DNA of 64,000 bases from Bacteroidaceae bacterium (GTDB lineage: Bacteria; Bacteroidota; Bacteroidia; Bacteroidales; Bacteroidaceae). The stretch spans positions 124,001 through 188,000 of the forward strand of contig JAFYYH010000022.1 in NCBI GenBank assembly GCA_017557635.1, written 5' to 3'. Below the pieces are notes generated by a model, which saw only the letters and a program-made list of their open reading frames with translations, made no database searches and was not told where the DNA came from. Shown in pieces: positions 22,137 to 31,969 of this stretch. Numbering within the stretch: the first letter of the stretch is position 1; each line of letters begins with the position of its first letter. The position numbers and the translations under genes were made by a program.

Positions 22137-23045
22137 TCAGCATCCTCCATTCCAAATAATTTCATTCCGGACAACCTCATATTGAGTAAGGAAATCATTA
22201 TTCTTTATTAATGAGGGGCTACAACACCAGTTCTTCATACGGCATATCAAGTCCATTGTGGTTTTAGCATCTCGATGTTTCAACACATGCTGATAAAATG
22301 CCTTCTGTTTAGCACCGACATAGCCTTTATGATAACCAATAATCACTTTAAGCTTATTGCTTTCTGCCATCGGTAGCAGTGTAATGAACAATGCGTTAAG
22401 TGGTCGAATCTCTCTATTTCCGCCTTCATAGGAATATGCCATCTCGTCTTCATCAACCACTGCATCCGAACCGCAAAAAACCAAAAGCGGGAAATCTATA
22501 GCGCAAAATTCATATTCGCCATATGACTTATTTTGTATATCTTGTAGCATCTGATTGAGTGTGCAGTCAAAACGCTCAATTACATGCTTAGAATATTCAC
22601 GCTGTATGTCAAAGGCCCATCCTTCGAATCCGCTATTCTGATAGAACAATTGCCTTTTCTCTTCAAGAAAACGCTGTCCGGCAAGGCCGCGATAGCTGAA
22701 CAATAAGAATGTATTTGCTGATTCAAAATCAATATCCCCATATTCTATATCCTTGAATATGGAATTGTCATGATCGGAACAAAACAGAGGCATGATTAAT
22801 GCTTGCTTAACAGGCAATAGATTTTCTTTTAAATCACTGAAATCTCCAGACCGTGGATCAATCTCATTATCCTTAATTTGATAAACCATTCCATCCTCAG
22901 CTATTGAAGCGACAAATGGATGTTGTTGGACAAGATGGCAATCACAGGTTGTCTTTGAACAACCTGGATACAAACACTTGTAGTGATTCTTACGGGCCTT
23001 ATCGCGTGCTTTCCCAAAGGAATCCCAAAAGTCTGGATTAAGCAT
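22137..23045 (-). CDS. Zinc-ribbon/HNH-like protein, third gene of the STAND-TIR operon
   Basis: A 302-residue protein with a putative metal site near its N terminus: CLYPGCSKTTCDCHLVQQ (residues 24-41), then VASIAEDG and the later PLFCSDHDNSIFKDIE. The C-PGC...CHLVQ...FC-xxHD layout suggests a treble-clef zinc module of the kind used by HNH-like proteins. The other 200 residues are unrecognised (FLLFSYRGLAGQRFLEEKRQ, IPLNALF-like stretch). It begins 2 bases after the TIR gene stop, so it belongs to the same transcript. It could be a nuclease effector, a nucleic-acid sensor or a regulator of the TIR-NTPase pair. Confidence 0.6.
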   Translation of the reverse strand: MLNPDFWDSFGKARDKARKNHYKCLYPGCSKTTCDCHLVQQHPFVASIAEDGMVYQIKDNEIDPRSGDFSDLKENLLPVKQALIMPLFCSDHDNSIFKDIEYGDIDFESANTFLLFSYRGLAGQRFLEEKRQLFYQNSGFEGWAFDIQREYSKHVIERFDCTLNQMLQDIQNKSYGEYEFCAIDFPLLVFCGSDAVVDEDEMAYSYEGGNREIRPLNALFITLLPMAESNKLKVIIGYHKGYVGAKQKAFYQHVLKHRDAKTTMDLICRMKNWCCSPSLIKNNDFLTQYEVVRNEIIWNGGC

Positions 23046-23047
23046 TT

Positions 23048-24538
23048 TTATCTAGATTCAAATAGTTTCTTTAAAGTAGCCTTAACATCCGTCTCACACT
23101 CTTCCACAGACACCATCGGTTTCGGGTAAACAGTCAGTGTATTCCCTGGGTGTGCTGCACTTTGACTTTCCGTAACATTCACCCTCATAACACTTTTTAG
23201 TGCACTTACATCATCTTTAGCCACAGTAACATCAGAATCATCATAGAAAAACACTTTAATATATGGTTTGTCAAACGCATACCTTATTTCCGTACTGAAT
23301 CTATTCCTTTTAGGCATAACTGATTCAAAGACAATTGGACCATTATGGTTTTCAACATATATTGAGTTAGCACCATTCTGTATGATAGTCCTGCTCGGTG
23401 TAGGCTCAGCACTTCCAGACGGTACAAACTTACTACTGAATGAAGCCTCGAATTTAGGTAGCGTTTTCTTTAGTTCTTCCATCAAGAGAGCCGCATCATT
23501 CTCTATCATCTTCTCATAATTGCCCGTATTAATATGAACAAGAAAGTCCCAAAATTCATCTATGTATTTTAGTATATCATTGATCTTCCGTGTTTCGTCC
23601 TGCATGAAATCAGAATTGCCCTCAGACTTCATTTGTTCCAGTTTCCGATTCTTTTCATTTATCCAATAATCTTTCACCATCTTCAATCCGTCGCCATTTC
23701 TTGGAATACCTTCTAAATCTACTACAGGAAAGAGACGCTCCTTCACATTTCCCATCTTGAACATCTGAACCATCTCAAACATACAGTCTAATGACTTCAG
23801 ATAGTCATTAATTACAAAAATAATGACCCTCTCAGACTCCCCTATCTCCTTTTCATATTCCACGATATTATCACGGTATTTTATACCATCAGCATCTATC
23901 GAAAAGGCTATACTGTTATTCTTTAGTCCCCTCTTGATTGACTCTACAGCCTCATCATGACCTGGGTCGTGTTTATACGAGATATGTACCTTACTCAAAC
24001 TATCCATTGTTTTGTATGCTAAATTTTCTTTTATTGATAATCTATTAATTATTACGTCACAATCTGTCACTTTTCCATTTTGCTCCTTGTTGATAATAAC
24101 AGTCGTTACCTTATGGTATGCAAGAGACGTCTGAAGAGTTGACAATTCATTATGGCTGAACGAGGTTAAATCTTTTTCACTTTGCAAATGGAGAACAGTC
24201 CTTTCCTTAGTGCATAAACACCTCATTATTCGGATAACCAGGTTGAACAACAGCACGTCACGCTCACGACCATTCACTATAGCTCTCAACCATTGTTCTC
24301 TTTGCTCGTCTATTACTGGATTATTGCATTTGTAACTGAGTCCGGCAACAAACATTTCAAAAGTCGAGCCTCCGACAGCGGGAACAAGGATTTTCTCATA
24401 CAGACTATTCCCCGTTTGCCTCATTACCGCTTCAATATCCTCATCACTCAAGTCAGTGTCTATCAAATATAAACCAGACTTAAGCGAAGAATCCATCAAA
24501 AAATGCCGCAGCCTCCCCTCTTGAAACTCCTTATTCAT
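23048..24538 (-). CDS. TIR-domain protein paired with a STAND NTPase
   Basis: A 496-residue protein. Residues 1-170 form an unrecognised N-terminal domain. A TIR domain spans about 182-275: SKVHISYKHDPGHDEAV, IVEYEKEIGESERVIIFV, and LDCMFEMVQ with the likely catalytic Glu255, followed by RLFPVV. Bacterial TIR domains of this kind degrade NAD or make cyclic ADP-ribose variants. Residues 385-404 carry the motif IIQNGANSIYVENHNGPIVF, which also occurs at the N terminus of the NTPase. The gene overlaps the NTPase end by 8 bases (ATGAATAA) and is followed 2 bases later by the zinc-ribbon gene. Confidence 0.75.
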   Translation of the reverse strand: MNKEFQEGRLRHFLMDSSLKSGLYLIDTDLSDEDIEAVMRQTGNSLYEKILVPAVGGSTFEMFVAGLSYKCNNPVIDEQREQWLRAIVNGRERDVLLFNLVIRIMRCLCTKERTVLHLQSEKDLTSFSHNELSTLQTSLAYHKVTTVIINKEQNGKVTDCDVIINRLSIKENLAYKTMDSLSKVHISYKHDPGHDEAVESIKRGLKNNSIAFSIDADGIKYRDNIVEYEKEIGESERVIIFVINDYLKSLDCMFEMVQMFKMGNVKERLFPVVDLEGIPRNGDGLKMVKDYWINEKNRKLEQMKSEGNSDFMQDETRKINDILKYIDEFWDFLVHINTGNYEKMIENDAALLMEELKKTLPKFEASFSSKFVPSGSAEPTPSRTIIQNGANSIYVENHNGPIVFESVMPKRNRFSTEIRYAFDKPYIKVFFYDDSDVTVAKDDVSALKSVMRVNVTESQSAAHPGNTLTVYPKPMVSVEECETDVKATLKKLFESR

Positions 24539-27500
24539 TGTCGAGCTTGTTCATGAAGTTGGATATCAAGTATTTGTTATTCGGATTCTTCATCGTGGAG
24601 TCAATCAGATCCATTGCATGTTCCAATGTATCCTGATAGCCGCTGTCATTGAACGACTTGATTCCATTATATGACTGGATAATCACATCAACTATCTTAT
24701 TCCAGATGAAGTAGTCTTCGGGCGTATTCTCTTCTAGTATTATCTCCAGCCATTTTAGTGTCTGTACAGGATCTTTGATGGCATAACCTGCCAGATAATC
24801 TACAAAGGCTCTGATTTGATGCTTGCTCACAGGCGCGTATACGTATGCTTCGGTTATCTGTATCTGCATCACATCAGGCCATTTGTCGAGATTATGGAAA
24901 AGCTGGTCAAATGCACTGCCCATTTCTGGTGTATTAAACTGTGGTTCCATAAACCGAAGGATATAAACGACAGCCTCATCGTTTACATTCTCGTCCAGCC
25001 TGTAAAGGAATTGTAGTAGCGATATTCTTGCTTCCTCACTGCTGTCACACATCGAATCCAACAGTGCTTTCAACCGCTTATCTTGCTTATTACGCATCCA
25101 AGCAAGCCATAAAATGATTACTTGTTCCTTATAGCATTCTGGGCATTCTGCCGCGTGCTGGAAGAAATCCATCAATTCTTTCACGGCATAATTCACAAAA
25201 TAAACCAACGGATTATAGTTATGCACAGGCATCGACATAAGTCTGGCATCGTAGTCATGCATCAACTTCTTAAACAGATCCACATTTCTGTTCTTGTCCA
25301 CGAAGTTCAGTGCAGCCATGTTCAGCAGAATAGCAGCCCTGGTATATACCGATGCTGTATCTGCCACACTCTCTATGGTATCTAGTATTGCTTTCCCATA
25401 ACGTTTGTCCTTGGCACACTCCACCAACATATATCCGGCATTTCCTCTAGCCTGGTTAATACCCACATTATATACATCTTTGTCCTCTTTGTATCTGTCT
25501 TCCTTTGGCTCCGCAGAATACTTCAGGGCATCACACAAAAAATGGAACAAGTCATCTGTCACATTCCCGCTCTTCACCCAGTCACCTACGGCAAACAATA
25601 AGGAGTGGATACTGAATCCTCTTATATCGGTATTAAGATTGTGCCCAATAGCATCAAGAATTCCATTTAGCACATGCTCTGCTTCATTTATTCTCCCGGC
25701 ATCTATTAGTCCCTGCATTCCGGCTACGGGATATGCTATTTGTATTTTGTCACATGCAATAGCATCATCTATCAGCCCCAAATACTTGTCGGGATTCTCT
25801 TGCACTACAATTCTGAACAACTGGCACTGACCTGTCAACGATGGCTTATCCCAAGCAAAGGGATTGGTAGTATATTTTAACATCGACTTGAGCCAGGTTT
25901 TGCAATTCATCTTAAGCCCTTGCTCCTTAGTCAGCGATGTCCATCCTGAATGCATAGAAGATTTAGAAGGTAGGTCATTCTCCAGACGCTGTTTCTTAAA
26001 CTTCCTTTTAATCCTTTCCTTCTCATAGTATGCTTCCCACGAAAGTCTGCGCAGGTCATCATCTGGCAAAACATACAAAGCCTTACCTTTATGCAAATCA
26101 ATATCCAGAATCGGATGCCCCCACTGTAGCCTCATCTCCATATTCTCCTTCCCATACAGTTTTCTCTCGCCTCTGTCTTCAAGGTTATTCGCAACCTCTA
26201 TGATATTCTTTTTCTGTTCATCAGTCCATAGTAGATAATTTTTTTTCAATGCCTCTATCGCCTGATACTCTACCCAAGAGGGAGCATTCGACAAAACACG
26301 CCTGTTCTTAAGAATAACATACGCATCTTCATTGAACAATTCAGGATGTGCAGTATAGACCTGAAGAGCAATATACACAAAACCCTCGTGTTTGCTCTGG
26401 CTGAAGACTTTCAGATAGTGCTTTGTCCGCTCGCTGTTCACATCCTGAAGCATGTCGTCTAAGATAATATTCACAGCATCTTCCGAGAAATTTGACACGA
26501 AGTGTCCTCCTCTTGTCCTTTGGAAACTGAAGAATTCATACGAATTATAAATATCTGCTCCTTCTATTTCATACTTTGTGGCTTCATAAACCAGTGTCAG
26601 TATATCTACTAGCAGTTGAATGCCTGTTTCTCGATTCCGTTTGAGTAGTTCTTCAAATAGCAACTCCTCTTCATGGTTATAGTTTAGTGTATGAAGCCCT
26701 GGCTTTTCTTTCATAGCCAATTGTAATCTGACATTCTCCTTAAACTCCTCACATACAAAGTCTGGATTTGTCTTAAGGATGTTTCTGAGCAAATGAATGT
26801 ATTCCAGAGGACATCTGTTCTTCACTAACTTATTATAGAAACCAATAAGTTTATCGCCATTCTCGTTCAGTTCAAAAGTTTGAAGCAGTTTTCCGATATA
26901 CTGGCAGTCTTCTTCATTTTTGTAGTCTAATGAACGTTCTACTTCATCCAATACGACCCTGGCGTCTGGCCAAAGTGTCCGTTGGCACATTAGCATCACC
27001 TTCTCTTTATACGTGGTTGGCTGTGCCTTCCAACCACCCTTTTTCTTAATGGTGTCCCAAACCGCATGAAACCAACTCGCTGTATGAACGGTCTCGAAGA
27101 TCACATCCATATAGGACTTTTCGTCATACACTCTTCTTTCTATCAGGCCAATCTCCTCTTTCAGAGGCATTTCAAAATAAGCCATATTGCTTAGTGCAAG
27201 GGATTTCAGGTGATAACGATAAGTGTCTTTCTCATCCTCATTCTTCGCAAAAAGAAGTTGTTCAACGGTGTTAATGTATTGCTTGGCATCCTTTTCTCGA
27301 AGGAATGTCAAAATACTCTTCACGGCAGCTCTGGAGAAAAGCCCTTGATGCTGTCCTTTCAGATTATCTAATAGATTATTTCCTTTCTCAGTAAACCGCC
27401 TTGCATAGACATAATCAAACAAAGTCTGGTGGAAGAACTGTATTTGGTTGCTTTTCGTCAACAGTAGCCATCCGCATGTAAACAGGTATCTAAGTTCTGC

Positions 27501-28463
27501 AATGTACTCCGTCTCAAAAGCCCTGATGTGTACTGACAGTTCTTGACGCTCATACATCGCCGTTACCAAAGTATCCAACAGTGCCAGTAATCTATCCTTG
27601 TCTACTTTGCGTTCGCTGTCATCCGTGATATACTTACTCCACAATTGATGATAAAGCAGGTCTGTCGACAGAGGATCAGTCATCTGTTCTTGTCGATAGT
27701 CAACCTTCAAATACAAATATAAATGTAGGGGATTCCCTAAAAACCACAGCAGTCGGTCACTGAGGCGTTCGTCTCTGTGATTTTCTATTAGTATCTCTTC
27801 GACCTTTTCCTTTGGGAGTTCTTTCAGTTCCCATTTATGTTTTACCTGTAACTGGTCAAGCAAAGGATCGTATTCCAGGTCATAAGGCCTACAAGAAATC
27901 ACCACTCTGACATGTGGAATAATTATAACTCTGCTTATCAATTTGAGCAATGAACGCAAAGGAGTACGATTGGAGGACAAGGAAAGTGACAAAGCATCTA
28001 TCTGGTCTATCAGAAGTACCACGCGTTTATACTGCTGTGCTAGTTCTCCTATGACCACCTCTATTGGCTTTGCTAGATGAAGTTTCTTCCCCAAATCATC
28101 TGTATCAACAAACTCCACCTGATCAGACTTCAGTCCAAGCAGTTGGTATTCGGGATTCGCCTGAAGTTCTACCAACAGGTCGTGCATTACCACAGATTTT
28201 CCTATACCTGCTTTTCCATAAAGCAGAGCCAGCCTGGAAGTTTTCTCAGAGGAAGCTTCACTTTCAACCCATTCCTTTATTTTGCCAACTTCTGATCTAG
28301 GGATGGAAGGCTTGATTTTGGGGGCATACTCATACAATTCAAAAGAGCCATCTCTAAAAGCAGAGACGGCTTCTTCTACATACTCCCCCATATAGATGTC
28401 ACCATTTTGCTTCTCTATATAGATGGACTTCTCCCCGTATTGTTGAATAATTCTTTCAGCCAT
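24531..28463 (-). CDS. Large STAND/NACHT-like NTPase, probable phage sensor
   Basis: A 1310-residue signal-transduction ATPase. An N-terminal motif (residues 5-26, IIQQYGEKSIYIEKQNGDIY...) is followed by a P-loop GKAGIGKS (83-90) and Walker B LLIDQIDAL (150-158). A sensor-like ISCRPYDLEYD comes next, then winged-helix-like sequence, and some 900 residues of helical repeats like those of bacterial NLR-type sensors. I start at the ATG at 28463: a GGAAG lies 7 bases upstream, and a GTG five codons earlier is the alternative. A -7 box lies at 28503-28510. No effector domain is fused; the cotranscribed TIR protein is the likely effector. Confidence 0.75.
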   Translation of the reverse strand: MAERIIQQYGEKSIYIEKQNGDIYMGEYVEEAVSAFRDGSFELYEYAPKIKPSIPRSEVGKIKEWVESEASSEKTSRLALLYGKAGIGKSVVMHDLLVELQANPEYQLLGLKSDQVEFVDTDDLGKKLHLAKPIEVVIGELAQQYKRVVLLIDQIDALSLSLSSNRTPLRSLLKLISRVIIIPHVRVVISCRPYDLEYDPLLDQLQVKHKWELKELPKEKVEEILIENHRDERLSDRLLWFLGNPLHLYLYLKVDYRQEQMTDPLSTDLLYHQLWSKYITDDSERKVDKDRLLALLDTLVTAMYERQELSVHIRAFETEYIAELRYLFTCGWLLLTKSNQIQFFHQTLFDYVYARRFTEKGNNLLDNLKGQHQGLFSRAAVKSILTFLREKDAKQYINTVEQLLFAKNEDEKDTYRYHLKSLALSNMAYFEMPLKEEIGLIERRVYDEKSYMDVIFETVHTASWFHAVWDTIKKKGGWKAQPTTYKEKVMLMCQRTLWPDARVVLDEVERSLDYKNEEDCQYIGKLLQTFELNENGDKLIGFYNKLVKNRCPLEYIHLLRNILKTNPDFVCEEFKENVRLQLAMKEKPGLHTLNYNHEEELLFEELLKRNRETGIQLLVDILTLVYEATKYEIEGADIYNSYEFFSFQRTRGGHFVSNFSEDAVNIILDDMLQDVNSERTKHYLKVFSQSKHEGFVYIALQVYTAHPELFNEDAYVILKNRRVLSNAPSWVEYQAIEALKKNYLLWTDEQKKNIIEVANNLEDRGERKLYGKENMEMRLQWGHPILDIDLHKGKALYVLPDDDLRRLSWEAYYEKERIKRKFKKQRLENDLPSKSSMHSGWTSLTKEQGLKMNCKTWLKSMLKYTTNPFAWDKPSLTGQCQLFRIVVQENPDKYLGLIDDAIACDKIQIAYPVAGMQGLIDAGRINEAEHVLNGILDAIGHNLNTDIRGFSIHSLLFAVGDWVKSGNVTDDLFHFLCDALKYSAEPKEDRYKEDKDVYNVGINQARGNAGYMLVECAKDKRYGKAILDTIESVADTASVYTRAAILLNMAALNFVDKNRNVDLFKKLMHDYDARLMSMPVHNYNPLVYFVNYAVKELMDFFQHAAECPECYKEQVIILWLAWMRNKQDKRLKALLDSMCDSSEEARISLLQFLYRLDENVNDEAVVYILRFMEPQFNTPEMGSAFDQLFHNLDKWPDVMQIQITEAYVYAPVSKHQIRAFVDYLAGYAIKDPVQTLKWLEIILEENTPEDYFIWNKIVDVIIQSYNGIKSFNDSGYQDTLEHAMDLIDSTMKNPNNKYLISNFMNKLDNE

Positions 28464-28502
28464 ATTGTTCACTTCCACAGATTATCATGCTTATACTCCC
28501 CA

Positions 28503-28510
28503 CACAAAGC
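28503..28510 (-). promoter_or_regulatory. -7 promoter box of the STAND-TIR operon
   Basis: TAGCTTTG then TGTGGGG on the minus strand; 39 bases upstream of the chosen ATG. Confidence 0.5.
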
Positions 28511-28623
28511 TACTAATTTCTCAAACAACTTCACTCTCTCCTCTTTCATTTTCACCCCTACCCATCAACATCTGCCGGTACCAAATCCAATTCCAGTTAT
28601 TTCTCTCCTCCATATAATAATTT

Positions 28624-28659
28624 AATGGCCTTCTATGGTTCACCGCCATGAAGGCCATT
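28624..28659. terminator. Hairpin terminator between defence operon and capsule cluster
   Basis: Perfect 10-bp arms AATGGCCTTC and GAAGGCCATT around a 16-base loop. Confidence 0.6.
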
Positions 28660-28942
28660 ATCTCATAATACTATGCCAGTCAACGCTCGTCTTGCGTCAT
28701 AGGTAAAGTACCATTTAGCATCATCCCCGCTGCAGCCACAGTGTCGCTTTCGCGCCACAGAGCCTTCCGCTCCCCGCACAGACCAGCCGCCCGCCAGGGG
28801 CGGTCGCCTCGTCTGTCTATCCTGCCGCACTATCTTCCTTCGGGCGTCTCTGCGGCACAAACACATACGAGCAAAAAGCCCAAACACCTTTTAGGATTGA
28901 TTTCAACTTTTCACTCTTCATTATTCACTCTTACCCGTGAAG

Positions 28943-29596
28943 CTAAATAGTTTCCCCAGCGTACTGCATATTCCGCCCCAGCACCGTACAAAATATCATC
29001 TGAATATCCCCAACAAAAGAGTAATGCCGATAATAATAGCAATTAAGTCTAACCTTATCCGGATAAATAACAGTATCATTATACTCCACCGCAATCTCCT
29101 GCATCCCCCGAGTATCTCCGGCTGCTTGGCGGGCAGCAACATACTCAGAAATCATCTCATCTTCCAGACGATACTTCAACGTTGCCGGCCCAGTAATCCC
29201 CGGGCGCAACTTAAGCACATCCCTATCATCCCCAACAAGCTTATCCGCATACCCAGGAACATCCGGCCGAGGCCCGACAAAACTCATATTACCAATCATC
29301 ACATCCCAAAGCCCGGGCAACTCATCAAGCTTCCAGTGCCTCAGTTTAGCCCCAAGAGGAGTGATACGGCTATCTCCAGCTACAGAAACCGTGCTGCCAT
29401 TATGCTTCACCGTCATAGTGCGGAACTTATGGCACTTAAACAGCTTCCCATTAAGGCCAACACGCTTCTGTACAAAGAACGCAGGTCCTCCAGGCATCTT
29501 AACCTTAACCAGTATAGCCACAATAACAAGAACTGGCCATAACACAGCCAGTCCTAAAAACGCCACTATCCTGTCAAATAGCCATTTTAGAATCAT
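28943..29596 (-). CDS. Initiating sugar-phosphate transferase (PglC/WcfS-like)
   Basis: Monotopic phosphoglycosyltransferase that loads the first sugar phosphate onto undecaprenyl phosphate at the inner membrane. The 217-residue protein has one N-terminal membrane helix (FLGLAVLWPVLVIVAILVKV), then FFVQKRVG and KFRTM. The DELP...NVM-like LDELPGLWDVMIGNMSFVGPRP segment with the Asp-Glu pair and the late GITG motif follow. It is the short PglC-type form. It overlaps the aminotransferase gene by 4 bases. Together they resemble WcfR/WcfS of B. fragilis PS A, which make and transfer acetamido-4-amino-trideoxygalactose. Confidence 0.88.
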   Translation of the reverse strand: MILKWLFDRIVAFLGLAVLWPVLVIVAILVKVKMPGGPAFFVQKRVGLNGKLFKCHKFRTMTVKHNGSTVSVAGDSRITPLGAKLRHWKLDELPGLWDVMIGNMSFVGPRPDVPGYADKLVGDDRDVLKLRPGITGPATLKYRLEDEMISEYVAARQAAGDTRGMQEIAVEYNDTVIYPDKVRLNCYYYRHYSFVGDIQMIFCTVLGRNMQYAGETI

Positions 29597-30846
29597 ACAA
29601 AAGCTTGCTTGATAGTATCCACTATATACCTAACATCATCGTCCGATACATACGGCCCGGCAGGCAGACACATACCCACCTTAAACAACGCTTCGCTCAC
29701 GCCATTCACATAAGCAGGAGCATTCTTATATACCGGCTGCTTGTGCATGGGTTTCCACAACGGACGGGCCTCAATCTGAGCCTGATCCATCAGCACACGC
29801 AGAGCCTCCACATTGGCGTTGGGCTCACAGTCGGTATGTGCACTTGTTGCAGCATGAATCACACCGGCTGCACCACCCACGGCACCCGTCACGATGGTCT
29901 TGTACGCATTCTCCTGACCCTTAATCTTCAGGTTCTCATCCAGCGTGATGGTACAGAGCCAGAAGTTAGAGTCATAGCGACTGTCAGGATTGCCGTGTAC
30001 TTTGATGCCCTTCACATCCTTCAGCAGCTCCTCATACAGAGCCTGCACGTGCTTATGGTGCGCAATATGGTCATTCACCACCGTCATCTGCCCGCGGCCG
30101 ATGCCCGCACAGATGTTACTCATACGGTAGTTATAACCTATCTTCTCGTGCTGGTAGTACGGATAGCTCTCGCGATACTGGGTAGCATACATCATAATCT
30201 CACGCCATTCATCCTCATTGGCAGTAATCAGGGCGCCACCACCACTGGTGGTTATCATCTTGTTACCATTGAACGACAGCACACCATACTTACCAAACGT
30301 ACCCAACACCTGACCATTCCAGCGGCTACCGAAACCCTCAGCAGCATCCTCCACTACAGGGATACCATACTTGTTGGCAATCTCCATAATGCGGTCAATC
30401 TGGTAAGGCATACCATACAGAGCCACCGGCACAATTGCCGCAGGCTTCTTGCCCGTCTTGGCTATGCGGTCCTTGATAGCCTCCTCCATCAGTTCTGGAT
30501 CCATATTCCACGAATCCTTCTCCGAATCCACGAACACTGGTGTAGCGCCCAGATACGTTATCGGGTGACTTGACGCACAAAACGTAAAACTCTGCACAAT
30601 CACCTCATCACCCGCTTTCACACCAGCCGCCAGCAATCCCAGATGCACTGCAGCAGTACCAGCACTTAACGCAACCACACATTTGTTTTCACCGACAAAC
30701 GCTTCCAGGTCTTTTTCAAAGCCATTAACGTTGGGTCCCAAAGGCACAACCCAATTGGTATCAAACGCCTCCTTGATGTATTTCTGCTCTAAACCTTCAT
30801 CAGACATGTGAGCAAGGCATAGATAGATTCTTTTTCTTTCAGACAT
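29593..30846 (-). CDS. DegT-family sugar aminotransferase (WcfR/PglE-like)
   Basis: PLP-dependent sugar 4-aminotransferase, 417 residues. The N terminus RIYLCLAHMSDEG and DTNWVVPLGPNV are typical of the Bacteroides WcfR group. The PLP lysine is in LSFNGNKMITTSGGGALI. The likely product is UDP-2-acetamido-4-amino-2,4,6-trideoxyhexose, used by the adjacent transferase. No UDP-GlcNAc 4,6-dehydratase is in the window, so that step would be encoded elsewhere, as in B. fragilis. Confidence 0.85.
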   Translation of the reverse strand: MSERKRIYLCLAHMSDEGLEQKYIKEAFDTNWVVPLGPNVNGFEKDLEAFVGENKCVVALSAGTAAVHLGLLAAGVKAGDEVIVQSFTFCASSHPITYLGATPVFVDSEKDSWNMDPELMEEAIKDRIAKTGKKPAAIVPVALYGMPYQIDRIMEIANKYGIPVVEDAAEGFGSRWNGQVLGTFGKYGVLSFNGNKMITTSGGGALITANEDEWREIMMYATQYRESYPYYQHEKIGYNYRMSNICAGIGRGQMTVVNDHIAHHKHVQALYEELLKDVKGIKVHGNPDSRYDSNFWLCTITLDENLKIKGQENAYKTIVTGAVGGAAGVIHAATSAHTDCEPNANVEALRVLMDQAQIEARPLWKPMHKQPVYKNAPAYVNGVSEALFKVGMCLPAGPYVSDDDVRYIVDTIKQAFV

Positions 30847-30874
30847 AATATATTAGTTTAACTTTTTATTATAT

Positions 30875-31969
30875 TCATTTTACCTTACCAAGCATATACG
30901 TCAAATAAAATTTTGGCGCATCCATAGGAAACACTGGAATCAATGATGCAAAATCCTTCAGTCTTCTCCATGCCGCAACAAACTTGTATGTCAAGCCAGA
31001 ATATCTTGACCTATATGTCAAATCCTTATTATGGCCAAAATTACCCACCTTAAATACACGCTTCAAAACCTTCTCTCCTTTCAAAGCAAAACCTCTATCA
31101 TAAAATGGCATTGTATCTTGTGGCATTCCGAGAGTGTCCACTGCAAGTGCTGCAAACGCCTTCCATTCGCTCATCAGCCCCATCTTCCGAACCCGTGATT
31201 CCAAAAGTCCGTAATCCAATGTATCCTTATAGGTATAGAGTAATCTACACCAATCGCAAATCTGTCTTAAACCCACTCCCTCTATAAAGAAATGCTGCAG
31301 ATAATGCATAAATATCAATATCACATCATCATCCGTAGAAGGTAAGAATACCTGTGTGCCATTGCAATCCCATGATCTTACATTTCCACGGAAGAACAAA
31401 TCCTCCAACACCAAATCAATCACGCCATCTACCCGTTTTGATAATGAAAACGGCATCTTCCCATGCAACTCCACATCAAACCCATTTATCACCAGTGCCA
31501 GATGCATTGTTGCCTTATCTTCATTTGCCACCTCGCTTGCAATAGGGATTAGAGCGCTTTTGGCTTTCGTATAGTTTTCATCACTTAAAAGTAGGTCTAT
31601 ATCTCCTGCACATCTCCATAAAGGCTTTTCATAACATTGAGCCACACCTTGCCCCTTCACTAAAAGGGAATAGACATCTTCCTTTCGGAGGTTGTCTATC
31701 AGATCTGCAACGAAGCCATTCATGGCCTTATTTCGTTGCTCAATCTGTTGCACCTCACCTATCCATTGCAACAGCAACTCTTTTGGTGGTTTTACATCCA
31801 CATGCTCTAAACCTGCAAGTACGAGGCCAAGGACTGATTGTTCTGTAGCAAGCCTATAAACCTCCTGCCAGTCCGTGGCTACATCAATCCGAATATCTGG
31901 ATTCCCGACTCCCCACAGCCCTTCTCGTATCAAAGCGAGAAATGCTTTCTGGTTTATATACTGATTCAT
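30875..31969 (-). CDS. Nucleotidyltransferase-like protein (PF14907 type)
   Basis: A 364-residue protein of the NTP_transf_5-like group found in polysaccharide loci. The likely catalytic stretch is CAGDIDLLLSDENY with the paired acids, preceded by SLLVKGQGVAQ, and FDVELHGKMPF follows. No signal peptide is visible. Substrate unknown; members are often found with GNAT enzymes in surface-sugar clusters. The gene directly follows the GNAT stop codon, so the two are coupled. Confidence 0.7.
   Translation of the reverse strand: MNQYINQKAFLALIREGLWGVGNPDIRIDVATDWQEVYRLATEQSVLGLVLAGLEHVDVKPPKELLLQWIGEVQQIEQRNKAMNGFVADLIDNLRKEDVYSLLVKGQGVAQCYEKPLWRCAGDIDLLLSDENYTKAKSALIPIASEVANEDKATMHLALVINGFDVELHGKMPFSLSKRVDGVIDLVLEDLFFRGNVRSWDCNGTQVFLPSTDDDVILIFMHYLQHFFIEGVGLRQICDWCRLLYTYKDTLDYGLLESRVRKMGLMSEWKAFAALAVDTLGMPQDTMPFYDRGFALKGEKVLKRVFKVGNFGHNKDLTYRSRYSGLTYKFVAAWRRLKDFASLIPVFPMDAPKFYLTYMLGKVK

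Larger units (their letters stand above)
28464..28942. other. Non-coding stretch between defence operon and capsule cluster
   Basis: Contains the NTPase promoter box (TAGCTTTG, minus strand, 28503-28510), a terminator hairpin (28624-28659) and a GC-rich stretch (about 28730-28860). The GC-rich stretch has open frames but no recognisable protein. Confidence 0.4.

Noticed and set aside
28663-28887. GC-rich open frames before the sugar transferase
   Set aside because: Composition is biased, the frame has no family resemblance, and the region sits between terminator and operon end.
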